64,000 bases of DNA from Sphingomonas sp. (GTDB lineage: Bacteria > Pseudomonadota > Alphaproteobacteria > Sphingomonadales > Sphingomonadaceae). Position 1 is the stretch's first letter, and every line of letters begins with the position of its first letter. The stretch covers positions 115,910-179,909 of the forward strand of contig NZ_JAGIAM010000005.1 of the NCBI RefSeq assembly GCF_017744835.1, given 5' to 3'. The translations under genes and the position numbers were made by a program. A model generated the notes under the pieces. That model was not told the origin of the DNA, did no database searches, and saw only the letters and a program-made list of their open reading frames with translations. Shown here piece after piece: positions 27,089 to 37,499 of the stretch.

Positions 27089-27283
27089 TCAGACCGGCGG
27101 GTTCGAGCTTTGCGTCAGCTTGTGCACGCCGTAAGCGACCGCGCCCAGCACCAGCGCCGCAGGCACGATCCGCTTGGTGGCTTTCCACGCGAGCACGCCC
27201 ACGACCGCGCCCAGCGTGCCGCCTTCCCCGTCGCTGCGGTCGATCCGGTTGCCGATCCAGCCTGCGATTGCGTCGCCGATCAT
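27089..27283 (-). CDS. Small membrane protein, unknown function
   Basis: A 64-residue protein with one strong hydrophobic segment (about 41-57, IVPAALVLGAVAYGVHK) and a weaker one (about 22-34). GAGGGAGC lies 7 nt before the ATG at 27283 and fixes the start; the frame open further upstream runs into a palindromic repeat. A Gly-rich opening (MIGDAIAGWIGNRIDRSDGEGG) suggests helix packing. It lies 36 bp upstream of gmk on the same strand. Confidence 0.7.
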   Translation of the reverse strand: MIGDAIAGWIGNRIDRSDGEGGTLGAVVGVLAWKATKRIVPAALVLGAVAYGVHKLTQSSNPPV

Positions 27284-27334
27284 AGCTGCTCCCTCGAATT
27301 GCTGTTCGAGGGCTAAGCGGCTGAGAAGGATACT

Positions 27335-27398
27335 GGTTCCCCGGCGAAGGCCGGGGCCCAGCATCGAGCTGCCCGCCCCCTGCCTTCGCCGGGGTACA
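27335..27398. repeat. Palindromic repeat (same family as 12864-12946), imperfect
   Basis: Inverted copies of CCCCGGCGAAGGCCGGGG-type sequence at about 27338-27360 and 27376-27394 lie between fumC and the small membrane protein. The arms are similar in order (gcgaaggc..gccttcgc) to those at 12864 and 62275 but diverged. Confidence 0.65.
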
Positions 27399-27418
27399 GC
27401 CATGTTCGGCGGCCAGTT

Positions 27419-28807
<1,389 letters not shown>

Positions 28808-28912
28808 GCTGTCCTCCTTCATCCGCGGCCGCGGGAGTCGAGCGCGCTCTAGACCCAGGCGGACGCCGATTCCAGCACCCCCGTGCACGAGAATTTTCGC
28901 GAGCACCTACCC

Positions 28913-29617
28913 ATGGATAGCGTGCTTGCCATAGAATTAGGCATGACCGACTGCACGCCGCCTTCGAGCCCGGGCCTCGAGCCCAAGCCACGCGCAGCGC
29001 GCAAGAACCTGCTGCTGTCCGCGACGATCGACGTCGACGGGCTCAAGGCGCCGGTCCGCATCCGCAATCTTTCCGAGGGCGGCGCGATGATCGACGGCGC
29101 CGCACTCCCCCGCCCCGGCACGCGGCTGGTGCTGCGCCGCGCGGAGATCGAAATGGCCGCGACGGTCGCCTGGCAGGCCGGCGGCCGCTGCGGAGTCGCC
29201 TTCGATCATTGCGCGGTGACCGTGGACGAATGGGTGTCGGGCACGCGAGTCGCCACCTTCGAGGGGCACCGCGGCCAGGCGCGTGTCGATGCGATCCAGG
29301 CGGCAGTGCGCAGCGGCGCAGCGCTGCCGGCCGAGCCGCCCGCGCCTGCGCAAGCCCCCGCCGCAGGCGAGCTCGACTCGCGCATTGTCGACGAGATCCT
29401 GCACGTCCGCCGCCTGCTCGACGAACTGGGCGAGGAGCTGGTGAGCGATCCGTCGGTGCTCCAGCAGCACATGCAGGCGCTGCAGAACCTCGACCGGGCG
29501 AGCCAGGTGCTCGAGCATCTTGGCACCGTGCTCGGCGCCAAGGACCGCATCGCGGCGGCGCGTTCGGTACCGATGCTCGATCTACGGGAGCGACTCACCC
29601 GCGCGCCGGAGGGCTGA
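28913..29617 (+). CDS. PilZ-domain protein with C-terminal helical extension
   Basis: A PilZ domain (about residues 18-110) is recognised from ARKNLLLSATIDVDG and NLSEGGAMIDG (the [D/N]xSxxG motif of c-di-GMP-binding PilZ proteins), with the first RxxxR motif only partly kept (RAARK). The remainder (about 120-235) has a Pro/Ala linker and an acidic/Leu-rich helical region (ILHVRRLLDELGEELVSDPSVLQQHMQALQ), probably coiled coil. It may be a c-di-GMP effector. Three in-frame starts are possible (28883 GTG, 28913, 28943); 28913 was taken. It diverges from fumC. Confidence 0.82.
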   Translation: MDSVLAIELGMTDCTPPSSPGLEPKPRAARKNLLLSATIDVDGLKAPVRIRNLSEGGAMIDGAALPRPGTRLVLRRAEIEMAATVAWQAGGRCGVAFDHCAVTVDEWVSGTRVATFEGHRGQARVDAIQAAVRSGAALPAEPPAPAQAPAAGELDSRIVDEILHVRRLLDELGEELVSDPSVLQQHMQALQNLDRASQVLEHLGTVLGAKDRIAAARSVPMLDLRERLTRAPEG

Positions 29618-29635
29618 GCGTCCGGCGTCTGCGCC

Positions 29636-30127
29636 TTATTTCTTGCGCTTGAAGTCCACCGAGACGACGTTCGAGCCGTCCTCGGCCGGCTTGACCACCG
29701 CGGCGGAGGCGGCGTCGTTCTCGGCCTCGTCGTGCGGCTCGGGCTCGTCGGCGACTTCGGTTGCCTGGAAGCGCAGCTCGAAATTGACGGCGGGGTCATG
29801 GAAGCCGGTGATCGCCGCGAAGGGGATCGTCAGGATCGCAGGGACCTGGTTGAAGCTCAGCCCGACCGAGAATTTCTCGTCGTCGACCTTCAGGTCCCAG
29901 AAGCGATGCTGGAGGACGATCGTCATCTCGTCCGGGAAGCGCTCGCGCAGCCGCTGCGGGATGTCGACTCCCTGCGCTTCGGTCTTGAAGGTGATGTAGA
30001 AATGGTGCGCCCCGGGCAGCCCCTGCGTCTCCGCGACCGAATTGAGGACGCGGCCGACGACTGCGCGCAGGGCCTCCTGCACGATTTCATCGTAGGGAAT
30101 CAGGCTATCGGGTACGCTACCGGTCAT
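29636..30127 (-). CDS. sspB: SspB-family ClpXP adaptor
   Basis: A 163-residue alphaproteobacterial SspB homolog. Adaptor proteins of this family tether ssrA-tagged or other substrates to ClpX for degradation by ClpP. The body (residues 5-115: [66 protein letters not shown]) is typical, and the tail ends in the conserved ClpX-binding-type [10 protein letters not shown] after a disordered acidic linker. It diverges from hisB with 72 bp between starts. Confidence 0.93.
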   Translation of the reverse strand: MTGSVPDSLIPYDEIVQEALRAVVGRVLNSVAETQGLPGAHHFYITFKTEAQGVDIPQRLRERFPDEMTIVLQHRFWDLKVDDEKFSVGLSFNQVPAILTIPFAAITGFHDPAVNFELRFQATEVADEPEPHDEAENDAASAAVVKPAEDGSNVVSVDFKRKK

Positions 30128-30199
30128 GCACCTGAGGTAGCGGGTTGCGACCGCCGGTCAAGATTGCATGACGCGCCGCCATCGCTATGTGGGGCGGAC

Positions 30200-30787
30200 A
30201 TGCGCACCGCCACGATCAGCCGCAAGACGAGCGAGACCTCGGTCGACGTCACCGTCAACCTCGACGGCACCGGCGCCTATGCCATCTCCACCGGCATCGG
30301 CTTCTTCGATCACATGCTCGAGCAGCTCAGCCGCCATTCGCTGATCGACCTCGACGTCAAGACGGTGGGCGACCTGCACATCGACCAGCACCACACGGTG
30401 GAGGACACCGGGCTTGCGATCGGCGAGGCGGTAGCCAAGGCGCTGGGCGACAAGAAGGGCATCCGGCGATACGCGGACGCCCTGTCGCCGATGGACGAGA
30501 CGCTGACGCGCGTCGCGGTCGACATCTCGGGCCGGCCCTTCCTCGTCTGGAAGACCGAGTTCAGCCAGAAGCGCCTCGGCGAGATGGACACCGAGATGTT
30601 CGAACACTGGTTCCACTCGTTCGCGCAGACCGCGGGGCTGACGCTCCATGTCGAGACGCTCTACGGCACCAACAACCACCACATCGCCGAAGCCGCGTTC
30701 AAGGGGCTCGCCCGCTCGCTTCGCGAGGCAGTGGAGATCGACCCGCGCAAGGCTGACGCCATCCCCTCGACCAAGGGAGTGCTGTGA
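30200..30787 (+). CDS. hisB: Imidazoleglycerol-phosphate dehydratase
   Basis: Mn-dependent enzyme that dehydrates IGP to imidazole acetol phosphate in histidine synthesis. A 195-residue single-domain HisB (no phosphatase fusion). Metal-binding repeats [23 protein letters not shown] and [12 protein letters not shown] are intact. The ATG is at 30200, and the frame open further upstream overlaps sspB and is not coding. It starts the his operon; the overlapping yciI follows. Confidence 0.96.
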   Translation: MRTATISRKTSETSVDVTVNLDGTGAYAISTGIGFFDHMLEQLSRHSLIDLDVKTVGDLHIDQHHTVEDTGLAIGEAVAKALGDKKGIRRYADALSPMDETLTRVAVDISGRPFLVWKTEFSQKRLGEMDTEMFEHWFHSFAQTAGLTLHVETLYGTNNHHIAEAAFKGLARSLREAVEIDPRKADAIPSTKGVL

Positions 30788-31071
30788 TGATCCTGGTGCT
30801 GCTCACCTACAAGGTGCCGATCGAGACGATCGACGCACTGCGCCCCGCGCACGTCGAATGGCTCAAACAGGCGGCGGCCGACGGCCGGCTGCTGATGGCG
30901 GGCCGCAAGGTACCAGTGACCGGGGGCATGTTCCTGGTCCGCGGTTCGCTGGACGAAGTGAAGGCCTGGGCCGCGACCGACCCGTTCGCCACCAACGGCG
31001 CCGCCGACTTCGAGTTCATCGAAGTCGCGCCCGGCGTGGTCGCTCCCGGGCTGGAGGCGCTGGCCCAGTGA
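30787..31071 (+). CDS. YciI-family protein inside the his operon
   Basis: A 94-residue YCII domain protein (dimeric ferredoxin-like fold; founder from Haemophilus is of unknown enzymatic role). Features are a conserved RPAHVEWLKQAAADGRLLMAGRKVP with the invariant His, GGMFLVRGSLDEVKAW and NGAADFEFIEV. The ATG overlaps the hisB stop (TGATG); a GTG one codon earlier is possible. The end overlaps the hisH GTG. Tight coupling between hisB and hisH implies co-regulation, but YciI has no known step in histidine synthesis. Confidence 0.88.
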   Translation: MILVLLTYKVPIETIDALRPAHVEWLKQAAADGRLLMAGRKVPVTGGMFLVRGSLDEVKAWAATDPFATNGAADFEFIEVAPGVVAPGLEALAQ

Positions 31072-31670
31072 GCGTCGCGCTGATCGACTATGGCGCGGGC
31101 AACCTCCACTCGGTCCACAACGCGCTCAAGGCAGCCGGCGCATCGAACCTGCTGATCACCGCCGATCCGGATGCCGTGCTGAAGGCCGATCGAGTGGTGC
31201 TTCCCGGCGTGGGCGCGTTCGGTGCCTGCGCCGGCGGGTTGCGTGCGGTTCCCGGCATGGTCGAGGCGCTCGAGGAACGCGTGCTGCGTCAGGGCGCGCC
31301 CTTCCTCGGCGTCTGCGTCGGCATGCAGCTGATGGCCGACGCCGGCGAGGAGATGGGGACGCATCCCGGACTCGGATGGATTGCCGGCACCGTCCGCGCC
31401 ATGCCGCCTGCACCCGGCGTCCATGTGCCGCACATGGGCTGGAACGACGTCGTCCCCACCCTGCCCCACCCGCTGCTCGAGCGGGGCGAGGCCTATTTCC
31501 TGCACAGCTTCGCCTTCACCGGCGATCATGTGCTCGCCACCACCGATCACGGCGGTCCGGTCACGGCCGCGATTGGCCGGGACAATATGATCGGCGTGCA
31601 GTTCCACCCCGAAAAGAGCCAGCGCTACGGCATCGCGCTGCTGGAGAGATTCCTAGAATGGCAGCCGTAA
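31068..31670 (+). CDS. hisH: Imidazole glycerol phosphate synthase glutaminase subunit
   Basis: Class I glutamine amidotransferase that supplies ammonia to HisF. 200 residues, with the oxyanion strand DYGAGNLHSVHNAL, nucleophile C83 in LGVCVGMQLM and catalytic H/E in VQFHPEKSQ. Start GTG (31068) overlaps the yciI stop (GTGA). The stop overlaps hisA by 13 bp. Confidence 0.96.
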   Translation: MSVALIDYGAGNLHSVHNALKAAGASNLLITADPDAVLKADRVVLPGVGAFGACAGGLRAVPGMVEALEERVLRQGAPFLGVCVGMQLMADAGEEMGTHPGLGWIAGTVRAMPPAPGVHVPHMGWNDVVPTLPHPLLERGEAYFLHSFAFTGDHVLATTDHGGPVTAAIGRDNMIGVQFHPEKSQRYGIALLERFLEWQP

Positions 31671-32401
31671 GTTCCGGCCTGATCGTCTTCCCGGCCATCG
31701 ACCTCAAGGGCGGCCAGGTCGTCCGCCTCGCCGAGGGCGACATGGAGCGCGCGACGGTCTATGGCGACAATCCTGCCGCCCAGTCCCAGGCCTTCGCGGC
31801 GGCGGGCGCCGAATGGCTGCATGTGGTCGACCTCGACGGCGCCTTCGCGGGTGAGTCGGTCAATGGCGCGGCGGTGTCGTCGATCCTCCAGGCCTTCCCG
31901 GGCAAGGTCCAGCTCGGCGGCGGCATCCGCAACCGCGAGTCGGTCGAGCGCTGGCTCGACCTCGGCGTCGAGCGCGTGGTGATCGGCACCGCGGCGCTCG
32001 AGAACCCCGAGCTGGTGCGCGAGGCGGCGCGTGCACATCCGGGGCGCGTCGTCGTCGCAGTCGACGCGCGCGACGGCATGGTGGCGACGCGCGGCTGGGC
32101 TGATGTGTCCGACGTCTCCGTGGTCGAGCTGGCCAAGCGCTTCGAGGATGCGGGCGTCGCCGCCCTGCTGTTCACCGACGTCGGCCGCGACGGGCTGCTC
32201 AAGGGCTGCAACGTCGACGCCACCGTCGCGCTCGCCCGTGCCGTCTCGATCCCCGTGATCGCCAGCGGTGGCGTCACCGACATCGGCGACATCCACGCGC
32301 TGCGGCGGCACGTCGCCGACGGCATCGAAGGCGTGATCACCGGCCGCGCGCTCTACGACGGCCGGCTCGACCTGGCCCAGGCGATCGAGGTGGCACGGTG
32401 A
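31658..32401 (+). CDS. hisA: ProFAR isomerase HisA
   Basis: (Beta-alpha)8 isomerase of the fourth histidine step. 247 residues, with the catalytic Asp in [14 protein letters not shown] (half-barrel 1) and [14 protein letters not shown] (half-barrel 2), plus [13 protein letters not shown] phosphate-binding loop. The ATG at 31658 lies in the last codons of hisH; the stop overlaps the hisF GTG. Confidence 0.96.
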   Translation: MAAVSSGLIVFPAIDLKGGQVVRLAEGDMERATVYGDNPAAQSQAFAAAGAEWLHVVDLDGAFAGESVNGAAVSSILQAFPGKVQLGGGIRNRESVERWLDLGVERVVIGTAALENPELVREAARAHPGRVVVAVDARDGMVATRGWADVSDVSVVELAKRFEDAGVAALLFTDVGRDGLLKGCNVDATVALARAVSIPVIASGGVTDIGDIHALRRHVADGIEGVITGRALYDGRLDLAQAIEVAR

Positions 32402-33156
32402 CCGTCCGTGCGCGCGTGATCCCCTGTCTCGACGTGGCCAGCGGCCGGGTGGTTAAGGGCGTGAACTTCGTCGACCTGGTCGACGCCGGCGATCCGGTGG
32501 AGCAGGCGCGTGCCTATGACGCGGCGGGGGCCGACGAACTCTGCTTCCTCGACATCACCGCCAGCCACGAGGCGCGCGGAACGATGATCGACGTGGTGCG
32601 CCGCACCGCCGAGGTCTGCTTCATGCCGCTCACTGTCGGCGGCGGCGTGCGCAGCGTCGAGGATGCGCGCGCGCTGCTGCTCGCCGGCGCCGACAAAGTG
32701 GCGGTCAATTCGGCCGCCGTGACCCGGCCCGAAGTCGTGTCCGAAATCGCCGAAGTGATGGGGAGCCAGTGCGTCGTCGCCTCGGTCGATGCGCGCCGCG
32801 TCGGCGAGCGCTGGGAAGTCTTCACCCATGGCGGCCGCCGCGCCACGGGCATCGACGCAATCGAGCACGCGCTGCGCCTTGCCGAGCTGGGTGCGGGCGA
32901 GCTGCTCGTAACTTCGATGGACCGCGACGGCACGCGCGACGGCTATGACCTCGCGTTGATCCGCGCAATCGCCGACCAGGTGACCGTTCCCGTGGTCGCA
33001 TCGGGCGGCGTGGGCAATCTCCAGCATCTGGTCGAGGGCATCCGCGACGGCCATGCCTCGGCCGTGCTCGCCGCCTCGATCTTCCACTTCGGCCAGGCGA
33101 CGATCGCCGAGGCGCACGCCGCGCTCGCGGCCGAGGGGATTCCGGTCCGCTCCTGA
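32398..33156 (+). CDS. hisF: Imidazole glycerol phosphate synthase cyclase subunit
   Basis: Cyclase partner of HisH. 252 residues, (beta-alpha)8; catalytic Asp in [17 protein letters not shown] and [13 protein letters not shown], phosphate loops [11 protein letters not shown] and [14 protein letters not shown] start overlaps the hisA stop (GTGA). Its stop is 49 bp from a small protein gene, after which hisE follows. Confidence 0.96.
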   Translation: MTVRARVIPCLDVASGRVVKGVNFVDLVDAGDPVEQARAYDAAGADELCFLDITASHEARGTMIDVVRRTAEVCFMPLTVGGGVRSVEDARALLLAGADKVAVNSAAVTRPEVVSEIAEVMGSQCVVASVDARRVGERWEVFTHGGRRATGIDAIEHALRLAELGAGELLVTSMDRDGTRDGYDLALIRAIADQVTVPVVASGGVGNLQHLVEGIRDGHASAVLAASIFHFGQATIAEAHAALAAEGIPVRS

Positions 33157-33204
33157 GGCAGCGGCTTAACGCTTCTCCAATCCCCCGGCGTTACGCTCAC
33201 TGGC

Positions 33205-33402
33205 ATGCCCTATGTCGCGTTCGTCCTGCTGGTCGCCGCTCCCGCCCTCGCCGCACCGCACAGCGGCACTGCCGGCGCGCGGACGATGCCCGAACTTTCC
33301 GACATCGCGCTCTTCGCCTGTGCCGCGGCGGCGGTGTGGTTCGTGCGCAGCCGCCTCCGCGCCCGCTTCCGCGCGCGTCGCGAGGTCGAGGGCGAGGATT
33401 GA
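33205..33402 (+). CDS. Small exported tripartite protein between hisF and hisE
   Basis: A 65-residue protein with a signal-peptide-like N-terminus (about 1-16, VAFVLLVAAPALAA), a short Gly/Ala-rich spacer, then PELSDIALFACAAAAVWFV and a basic tail (RSRLRARFRARREVEGED). The P-E start, hydrophobic helix and Arg-rich end resemble a PEP-CTERM-type sorting domain, though the classical PEP core is not exact. It could equally be a small single-span membrane protein. The ATG has no strong SD. It lies in the his operon, between hisF and hisE, so it is co-transcribed. Confidence 0.6.
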   Translation: MPYVAFVLLVAAPALAAPHSGTAGARTMPELSDIALFACAAAAVWFVRSRLRARFRARREVEGED

Positions 33403-33433
33403 CAGAAGCCCCGCGCTCCCGCAGCCGGGCGCC

Positions 33434-33754
33434 ATGGCCGACTCCCTCGACGCGCTCGAACAGGTGATCCGCGAACGCCGCAGCAGCGATCCGGCGACGT
33501 CCTATGTCGCCAAGCTCACCAGCCGCGGCCGCGCCAAGATCGCGCAGAAGGTCGGCGAGGAAGCGGTCGAGACCGTGATCGCCGCGATCGCCGACGATCG
33601 CGCGGGGCTCGTCGGCGAATCCGCCGACCTGATCTTCCACCTGATCGTGCTGCTCGCCGACGCCGGCCTCAGCCTCGACGATGTCCGCGCCGAGCTCGCG
33701 CGCCGCGAGGGCGTGTCGGGGCTGGAGGAAAAGGCGAGCCGCCGGGAGAATTGA
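33434..33754 (+). CDS. hisE: Phosphoribosyl-ATP pyrophosphohydrolase
   Basis: Second step of histidine synthesis (PRATP to PRAMP). 106-residue MazG-fold enzyme with the EExVE-type motif QKVGEEAVETVIAAI and GESADLIFHLIVLL. It is a separate gene and not fused to hisI. Start ATG 33434; its stop is 1 bp from the HIT gene start. Confidence 0.94.
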   Translation: MADSLDALEQVIRERRSSDPATSYVAKLTSRGRAKIAQKVGEEAVETVIAAIADDRAGLVGESADLIFHLIVLLADAGLSLDDVRAELARREGVSGLEEKASRREN

Positions 33755-33755
33755 A

Positions 33756-34133
33756 ATGCCGATCGACGCCACCCAGCCCTATGACGACCAGAATATCTTC
33801 GCGAAGATCCTGCGCGGCGAGATTCCGTCGAAGAAGGTCTATGAGGACGAATTCGCGCTCGCCTTCCACGACATCAACCCGCAGGCGCCGCACCATGTGC
33901 TGGTGATTCCCAAGGGGCCCTATGTGAGCTGGGACGATTTCTCGGCGCGCGGGAGCGATGCGGAGATCGCCGGCTTCGTCCGCGCCGTCGGCCATGTCGC
34001 CCGCGAGGCAGGACTGGTGGCGCCGGGCTATCGGCTGCTCGCCAACACCGGCACGGACGCGCACCAGGAAGTGCCGCACCTCCATGTCCACATCTTCGCA
34101 GGCAAGCCGCTGGGGCCGATGCTCGCGCGCTGA
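33756..34133 (+). CDS. HIT-family nucleotide hydrolase
   Basis: A 125-residue histidine-triad protein, hydrolysing AMP-X-type substrates (HinT-like). The active-site triad is H108-L-H110-V-H112 within VPHLHVHIFAGKPLG, preceded by NIFAKILRGEIPSKKVYED (typical start). It is coupled to hisE by 1-bp spacing, a common pairing. A 12-bp hairpin follows at 34141-34182. Confidence 0.94.
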   Translation: MPIDATQPYDDQNIFAKILRGEIPSKKVYEDEFALAFHDINPQAPHHVLVIPKGPYVSWDDFSARGSDAEIAGFVRAVGHVAREAGLVAPGYRLLANTGTDAHQEVPHLHVHIFAGKPLGPMLAR

Positions 34134-34140
34134 GCGGGAA

Positions 34141-34182
34141 GTGGCCGGAAGGTGCAGGAGCCCATGGAGCCCTTCCGGCCAC
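34141..34182. terminator. GC-rich hairpin between HIT and rhodanese genes
   Basis: Perfect 12-bp arms (GTGGCCGGAAGG, 34141-34152, and its complement at 34171-34182) surround an 18-nt loop, between the stops of converging genes. There is no T-run, so it is a weak terminator or a transcript-end stabiliser for the his operon. Confidence 0.5.
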
Positions 34183-34272
34183 CCATTGACTCGCTAAGAG
34201 GGGATGCGAGCCTTGCGAGGCTACGCCCGGCGAGACGAAACGCTGCGTAAATTTTGGTAAATTCGTGAACCC

Positions 34273-34650
34273 TCAGGCGGGCTCGGTCGCCATGCCCGCC
34301 GCGGCCGCGTCGCCGAACCCGCCCAGATTGTGGACGCGCCGATAGCCCATGTCCTGCAGCGCCTTGGCCGCGAGCACCGAGCGCCCGCCCGAGGCGCAAT
34401 AGAGCACCACAGGGCGATCCGGGCGGAAGTCGGGATCGTGGTAGGAAAGCTCGGGATCGGCGCGGAACTCGATCATCCCGCGCGAGATGTTGCGCGCGCC
34501 CGCGAGCTTGCCGGTCTGCGCGACTTCGTTCGCGTCGCGCACATCCACGAGCAACGCATCTTCCTCGGCGATCAGCCTCTGCGCTTCGGCGACGTCCACG
34601 CGCGGGACGCTCTGGTTGGCTGCGGCGAGCTGTTCCTTGACGGTGGCCAT
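34273..34650 (-). CDS. Rhodanese-like domain protein
   Basis: A single-domain rhodanese (125 residues). Active-site loop is C85-ASGGRS in VVLYCASGGRSVLA with the catalytic cysteine; DVRDANEVAQTGKLAGARNISRGMIEF is the typical CDC25-like first half. Transfers sulfane sulfur; the acceptor is unknown. No signal peptide. It converges with the HIT gene; the 173-bp stretch upstream (34651-34823) holds only a 7-bp hairpin near 34790. Confidence 0.9.
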   Translation of the reverse strand: MATVKEQLAAANQSVPRVDVAEAQRLIAEEDALLVDVRDANEVAQTGKLAGARNISRGMIEFRADPELSYHDPDFRPDRPVVLYCASGGRSVLAAKALQDMGYRRVHNLGGFGDAAAAGMATEPA

Positions 34651-34823
34651 GGCAGTACCTCCCGGCCCGCCAGACTATACCTCGTCGGCCCGGCTTTCCA
34701 CCCGCAACGCGGGGCTCGCCACTCTGCCCGGCCCACTAAAGCATTGCGCATGCCGGTTTTGCGGTTAGGCTCGCCGCTTTCAATCGGGGCGGCGCGCATC
34801 TGCGCCGCATAGGGGACAACCAA

Positions 34824-36350
34824 ATGATATTCGGGCGCATCAAGCCACTCGATGCCATCCTCGCCACAGCCGAAAAGAAGTCGCTCCACCGGTCTCTGGG
34901 AGCGTTCCAGCTCACCATGCTCGGCATTGGCGCGGTGATCGGCACGGGCATCTTCGTTCTCACCGCCGAGGCCGCGCAGAAAGCCGGTCCCGGCATGATG
35001 CTGAGCTTCGTCATCGCCGGCTTCGTCTGCGGCGTCGCCGCGCTCTGCTATGCGGAGATGGCTTCGATGGTCCCGGTCGCGGGATCGGCCTATACCTATA
35101 GCTATGCGGTGATGGGCGAGCTGGTCGCCTGGATGGTCGGCTGGGCGCTGATCCTCGAATATGCGATCGCCGCCGGCGCCGTGTCGGTCGGCTGGTCGGG
35201 CTATTTCATCGGCTGGCTCAACTCGAGCTTCCACATATCGATACCCTATGCGCTGGTGCGCGGGCCGTTCGACGGCGGCATGATCAACGTGCCGGCGATG
35301 CTGATCGCCGCCGCGGTGACTGCGCTGCTCATCAAGGGCACCAAGGAAAGCGCCACGGTCAACGCGGTGCTGGTGGGGGTGAAGATCATCGCGCTGACGA
35401 TGTTCATCATCCTGACCATTCCGGTGATCCAGACGGGCAAGTTCACCCCCTTCGCGCCGCTCGGCTTCGCCGGCATCTCGGGCGCGGCGGCATCGATCTT
35501 CTTCGCCTATGTCGGCTTCGACGCGGTCTCGACTGCGGCCGAGGAGACCAAGAACCCGCAGCGCAACATGCCGATCGGCCTGATCGGCAGCCTCGCGATC
35601 TGCACCATCTTCTACCTGCTCGTCGCCGCCGGCGTGATCGGCACGGTTGGCGCGCAGCCGGTGTTCGGCCCGGGCAACGAAGTGCTCGCGCCCGGAACGC
35701 CCGCGCTGGCTGAAGCCTGCACCGCGATCCAGGAACAGGCCGTGGTCTGCTCGAAGGAAGCGCTGGCCTGGACGCTGCGCCAGGTCGGCTATCCGTTCGT
35801 CGGCTGGCTGGTCGGCGCGGCTGCGATCATCGCGCTGCCGTCGGTCATCCTGATGATGATGTTCGGCCAGACCCGCATCTTCTTCGTGATGAGCCGCGAC
35901 GGCCTGCTGCCGGAAGTCTTCTCCAAGGTGCACCCGCGCTTCCACACGCCGCACGTCATCACCATCCTGACCGGCATCTTCGTGACGCTGTTCGCCGCCT
36001 TCTTCCCGGTCGGCCTGCTCGCGGACGTCTCGAACTCGGGCACGCTGTTCGCCTTCGCGGCGGTGTCGGTCGCGGTGCTGGTGCTGCGCCGGACCGATGC
36101 GACGCGCCATCGGCCGTTCCGCACCCCGGCGATCTACCTGATCGCGCCGCTCTCGATCCTGGGCTGCGTCTATCTGTTCTACAGCCTGGACATGAAGACC
36201 AAGACGCTGTTCCTCGCCTGGGCAGTGGTCGGCCTGATCGTCTATTTCCTCTACAGCCGCCGGAGCAGCCATGTCGGCCGCGGCATCGTCGACGTGCCCG
36301 AGCACGAGGCTTATGAAGAGCTGAAGCCCGAAGTTCCCGGAACGCACTGA
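34824..36350 (+). CDS. APC-superfamily amino-acid permease (CAT type)
   Basis: A 508-residue inner-membrane transporter with about 12 helices. The family signature GIGAVIGTGIFVL lies in helix 1, GFVCGVAALCYAEMASMVPVAGSAYTY in helix 2-3, and FFAYVGFDAVSTAAEETKNPQRNMP (re-entrant loop). It is of the cationic-amino-acid-transporter group (2.A.3.3); the substrate may be broad. No flanking catabolic genes. A strong bidirectional terminator follows (36366-36402). Confidence 0.9.
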   Translation: MIFGRIKPLDAILATAEKKSLHRSLGAFQLTMLGIGAVIGTGIFVLTAEAAQKAGPGMMLSFVIAGFVCGVAALCYAEMASMVPVAGSAYTYSYAVMGELVAWMVGWALILEYAIAAGAVSVGWSGYFIGWLNSSFHISIPYALVRGPFDGGMINVPAMLIAAAVTALLIKGTKESATVNAVLVGVKIIALTMFIILTIPVIQTGKFTPFAPLGFAGISGAAASIFFAYVGFDAVSTAAEETKNPQRNMPIGLIGSLAICTIFYLLVAAGVIGTVGAQPVFGPGNEVLAPGTPALAEACTAIQEQAVVCSKEALAWTLRQVGYPFVGWLVGAAAIIALPSVILMMMFGQTRIFFVMSRDGLLPEVFSKVHPRFHTPHVITILTGIFVTLFAAFFPVGLLADVSNSGTLFAFAAVSVAVLVLRRTDATRHRPFRTPAIYLIAPLSILGCVYLFYSLDMKTKTLFLAWAVVGLIVYFLYSRRSSHVGRGIVDVPEHEAYEELKPEVPGTH

Positions 36351-36365
36351 TCCGGGGCAGGCACA

Positions 36366-36402
36366 AAAAAGGGGCCGGAGGAGCGATCCTCCGGCCCTTT
36401 TT
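36366..36402. terminator. Bidirectional intrinsic terminator
   Basis: An 11-bp stem (arms 36372-36382 and 36387-36397, loop gcga) is flanked by AAAAAA on the left and TTTTT on the right, so it can stop both the permease transcript and the converging kinase transcript. Confidence 0.88.
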
Positions 36403-36444
36403 CTATTCAGGCCCCGCCCCTTCAGGGGAAGGGCTTCACAGCCC

Positions 36445-37443
36445 TCACCCCAGCTTCTGGGCGGCGAGCTTCTTCAGGTCCACTTCGGCGCGCGCGCCAT
36501 AGTGCTGGATGATCTCGGCCGCGCAGATCGCGCCCAGGCGGAGCGATTCCTCGAGGCTGCGGCCCTGCGCCTGAGCGTGGAGGAAGCCGGCGGCGAACAT
36601 GTCGCCCGCGCCGGTAGTGTCGACCAGCTTCTCGATCGGCTCGGCGCCGACCTCGACGCGCTCGTCGCCCTGGAGCGCGATCGCGCCCTTCTCGCTGCGA
36701 GTCACGACGAGCAGCGGCACCTTGCCGTGGATGTGCTGCACCGCGTCCTCGAACGACTCATGCTCGCACAGCGCCAGCAGCTCGTTCTCGTTGGCGAAGA
36801 GGATGTCGATCAGTCCCTCGGCGATCAGCTTGCGGAAGTCGTCGCCGTGACGCGAGATGCAGAAGACGTCGGAGAGCGTGAACGCCACCTTGCGCCCGTT
36901 GGCGCGCGCCACGTCGATCGCCTTGCGCATCGCGGCGCGGGGCTCTTCGGGGTCCCAGAGATAGCCTTCGAGATAGAGGATCGCGCCGCTGGCGATCAGA
37001 TCGAGATCGAGCGCGCTGGCCGGCAGGAACTGCGAGGCGCCGAGGAAGGTGTTCATCGTGCGCTGCCCGTCGGGCGTCACGAAGATCAGGCAGCGCGCCG
37101 TGGTCGGCTGGCCGGGACGGACGGCGGTGTCGAAATGCACGCCCGCGGCACGGATGTCATGCCCGAAGACCTGCCCGAGCTGGTCGTCGGCGACCTGGCC
37201 GATGAAGGCGCATTTGCCGCCGAGCGCAGCGATGCCCGCAACGGTGTTCGCCGCCGAACCGCCCGAAACCTCGCGCCCAGGGCCCATCTTGGCATAGAGC
37301 GCATCGGCCTCCTCGGGCGAGAACATCAGCTGCATCGACCCCTTGGCGACGCCGATCTCCTCGATGAACGCGTCATCGGCCTGGGCAAGGATGTCGACGA
37401 TCGCATTGCCGATCGCGACCACTTCATAGGTGGGGCTGGTCAA
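36445..37443 (-). CDS. PfkB-family adenosine/sugar kinase
   Basis: A 332-residue ribokinase-fold enzyme. N-terminal AIGNAIVDILAQADDAF, GGSAANTVAGIAALGG substrate region, and C-terminal VDTTGAGDMFAAGFLH anion hole are intact. Alphaproteobacterial proteins with this pattern are annotated adenosine kinase; fructokinase or 2-keto-gluconate kinase remain possible. The start is TTG (37441-37443), because GGAG lies 7 nt upstream; a further ATG at 37488 has no SD and 15 extra non-family residues. It converges with the permease. Confidence 0.88.
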   Translation of the reverse strand: MTSPTYEVVAIGNAIVDILAQADDAFIEEIGVAKGSMQLMFSPEEADALYAKMGPGREVSGGSAANTVAGIAALGGKCAFIGQVADDQLGQVFGHDIRAAGVHFDTAVRPGQPTTARCLIFVTPDGQRTMNTFLGASQFLPASALDLDLIASGAILYLEGYLWDPEEPRAAMRKAIDVARANGRKVAFTLSDVFCISRHGDDFRKLIAEGLIDILFANENELLALCEHESFEDAVQHIHGKVPLLVVTRSEKGAIALQGDERVEVGAEPIEKLVDTTGAGDMFAAGFLHAQAQGRSLEESLRLGAICAAEIIQHYGARAEVDLKKLAAQKLG

Positions 37444-37499
37444 GTCAAAGGCTCCAATGGGTTGCGCCGCCCCCCTAGGGACAGGCATGGAATAGCGCA

